From: Tepidiphilus sp.
Lineage (GTDB): Bacteria > Pseudomonadota > Gammaproteobacteria > Burkholderiales > Rhodocyclaceae
DNA length: 6,116 nt
Assembly (NCBI GenBank): GCA_028684345.1
Contig: JAQUGB010000105.1
Span: forward strand, 1 to 6,116
Direction of reading: 5' to 3'
Positions 5,722 through 6,116 of this stretch are shown here, piece by piece; position 1 is the stretch's first letter, and every line of letters begins with the position of its first letter. The notes under the pieces are model-generated. The model saw only the letters and a program-made list of their open reading frames with translations, was not told where the DNA came from and did not search any database. The position numbers and the translations under genes were made by a program.

Positions 5722-6116
5722 CGGGCGCAGGCCTCGCGCATCAGCCGTTTCATCTCGCGCACGGCCTCGCGCAGGCCGGTGAAGACGGCACGGCTGACGA
5801 TGGCATGACCGATGTGCAGTTCCCGCACGCCGGGCAGGGCCGCCACCGGCTGAACGTTGTAGTAATTGAGGGCATGCCCCGCATTGAATCGCATGCCCAG
5901 CCCCACGATCGCCTCCCCCGCCCGGCGTACCTCGTCGAGCTCCGCCTGCACGGCGGGGCGTTCCAGATCGCGCCCGGCGGCATGAAAGGCGTGAGCGTAG
6001 GGGCCGGTGTGCACCTCGCAGACTTCGGCGCCGATGCGGCTCGCCGCCTCGACCTGACGAGGATCGGCATCGAGAAAGACGCTGACGACGATGCCGGCAT
6101 CGCGCAAACGGGAGAC
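5718..6116 (-). CDS. pdxJ: Pyridoxine 5'-phosphate synthase PdxJ, C-terminal part (5' end beyond right edge)
   Basis: PdxJ condenses 1-deoxyxylulose 5-phosphate with 3-amino-2-oxopropyl phosphate to form pyridoxine 5'-phosphate in the DXP-dependent vitamin B6 pathway. The visible 132 residues are about the C-terminal half of a protein usually near 240-250 residues. The frame is open to base 6116, reading VSRLRDAGIVVSVFLDAD at the edge. Family motifs are EVHTGPYA (with the conserved Glu/His), MRFNAGHALNYYNV, ELHIGHAIVSRAVFTGL and a final EMKRLM helix, all parts of the TIM barrel and its phosphate-binding loops. The true start lies outside the window; a TTG at 6107 is internal. The last base pairs overlap the acpS start. 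Confidence 0.96.
   Translation of the reverse strand, partial: VSRLRDAGIVVSVFLDADPRQVEAASRIGAEVCEVHTGPYAHAFHAAGRDLERPAVQAELDEVRRAGEAIVGLGMRFNAGHALNYYNVQPVAALPGVRELHIGHAIVSRAVFTGLREAVREMKRLMREACAR

Noticed and set aside
4664..5808. Long plus-strand frames opposite nagZ, acpS and the end of pdxJ
   Set aside because: They are shadows of well-supported conserved genes and span their junctions. Their translations show no recognisable domain.
1..6116. A hidden novel system, mobile element, CRISPR array or toxin-antitoxin pair
   Set aside because: Ten contiguous conserved housekeeping genes fill the window. The only two gaps over 100 bases are explained by a promoter with leader hairpin and by a terminator. 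No direct repeats, integrase or unusual base composition were seen.

Overview
The window is a compact, GC-rich stretch of bacterial chromosome (about 64% GC by eye) in which every gene I can support lies on the minus strand. Read in the direction of transcription, from high to low coordinates, the order is pdxJ (3' part), acpS, nagZ, uvrC, pgsA, rpsF, priB, rpsR, rplI, dnaB (5' part). priB between rpsF and rpsR, together with pdxJ-acpS directly followed by nagZ, points to a betaproteobacterium. The protein sequences fit this, but I cannot name a genus. I see no mobile element, CRISPR array, tRNA, rRNA, prophage gene or sign of recent transfer.

Region 1 (6116 down to 1816) is a tightly packed housekeeping operon. 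pdxJ and acpS overlap in an ATGA, acpS-nagZ and nagZ-uvrC are 14 and 12 bases apart, and uvrC-pgsA are 31 bases apart. The products serve vitamin B6 synthesis (PdxJ), activation of acyl carrier protein (AcpS), peptidoglycan recycling (NagZ), nucleotide excision repair (UvrC) and phosphatidylglycerol synthesis (PgsA). No promoter is visible inside this block, so it is probably transcribed from upstream of the window.

Region 2 (1815 down to 231) is the ribosomal protein S6 operon: rpsF-priB-rpsR-rplI. It has its own near-consensus sigma-70 type promoter just after pgsA, a leader of about 59 nt containing a stable hairpin that may be the S6:S18 autoregulatory element, and a clear intrinsic terminator after rplI. 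priB (primosome protein) sits between the S6 and S18 genes with a GTG start, and its end overlaps the rpsR start.

Region 3 (230 down to 1) holds a possible weak promoter and the first 61 codons of dnaB, the replicative helicase, which runs off the left edge. The many long open frames on the plus strand, including one of 676 codons opposite uvrC and nagZ, are GC-rich shadows of the real genes. I found no undescribed system here. The points most worth checking are the rpsF leader hairpin and the direct junction of the pgsA block to the S6 operon with no tRNA genes between them.
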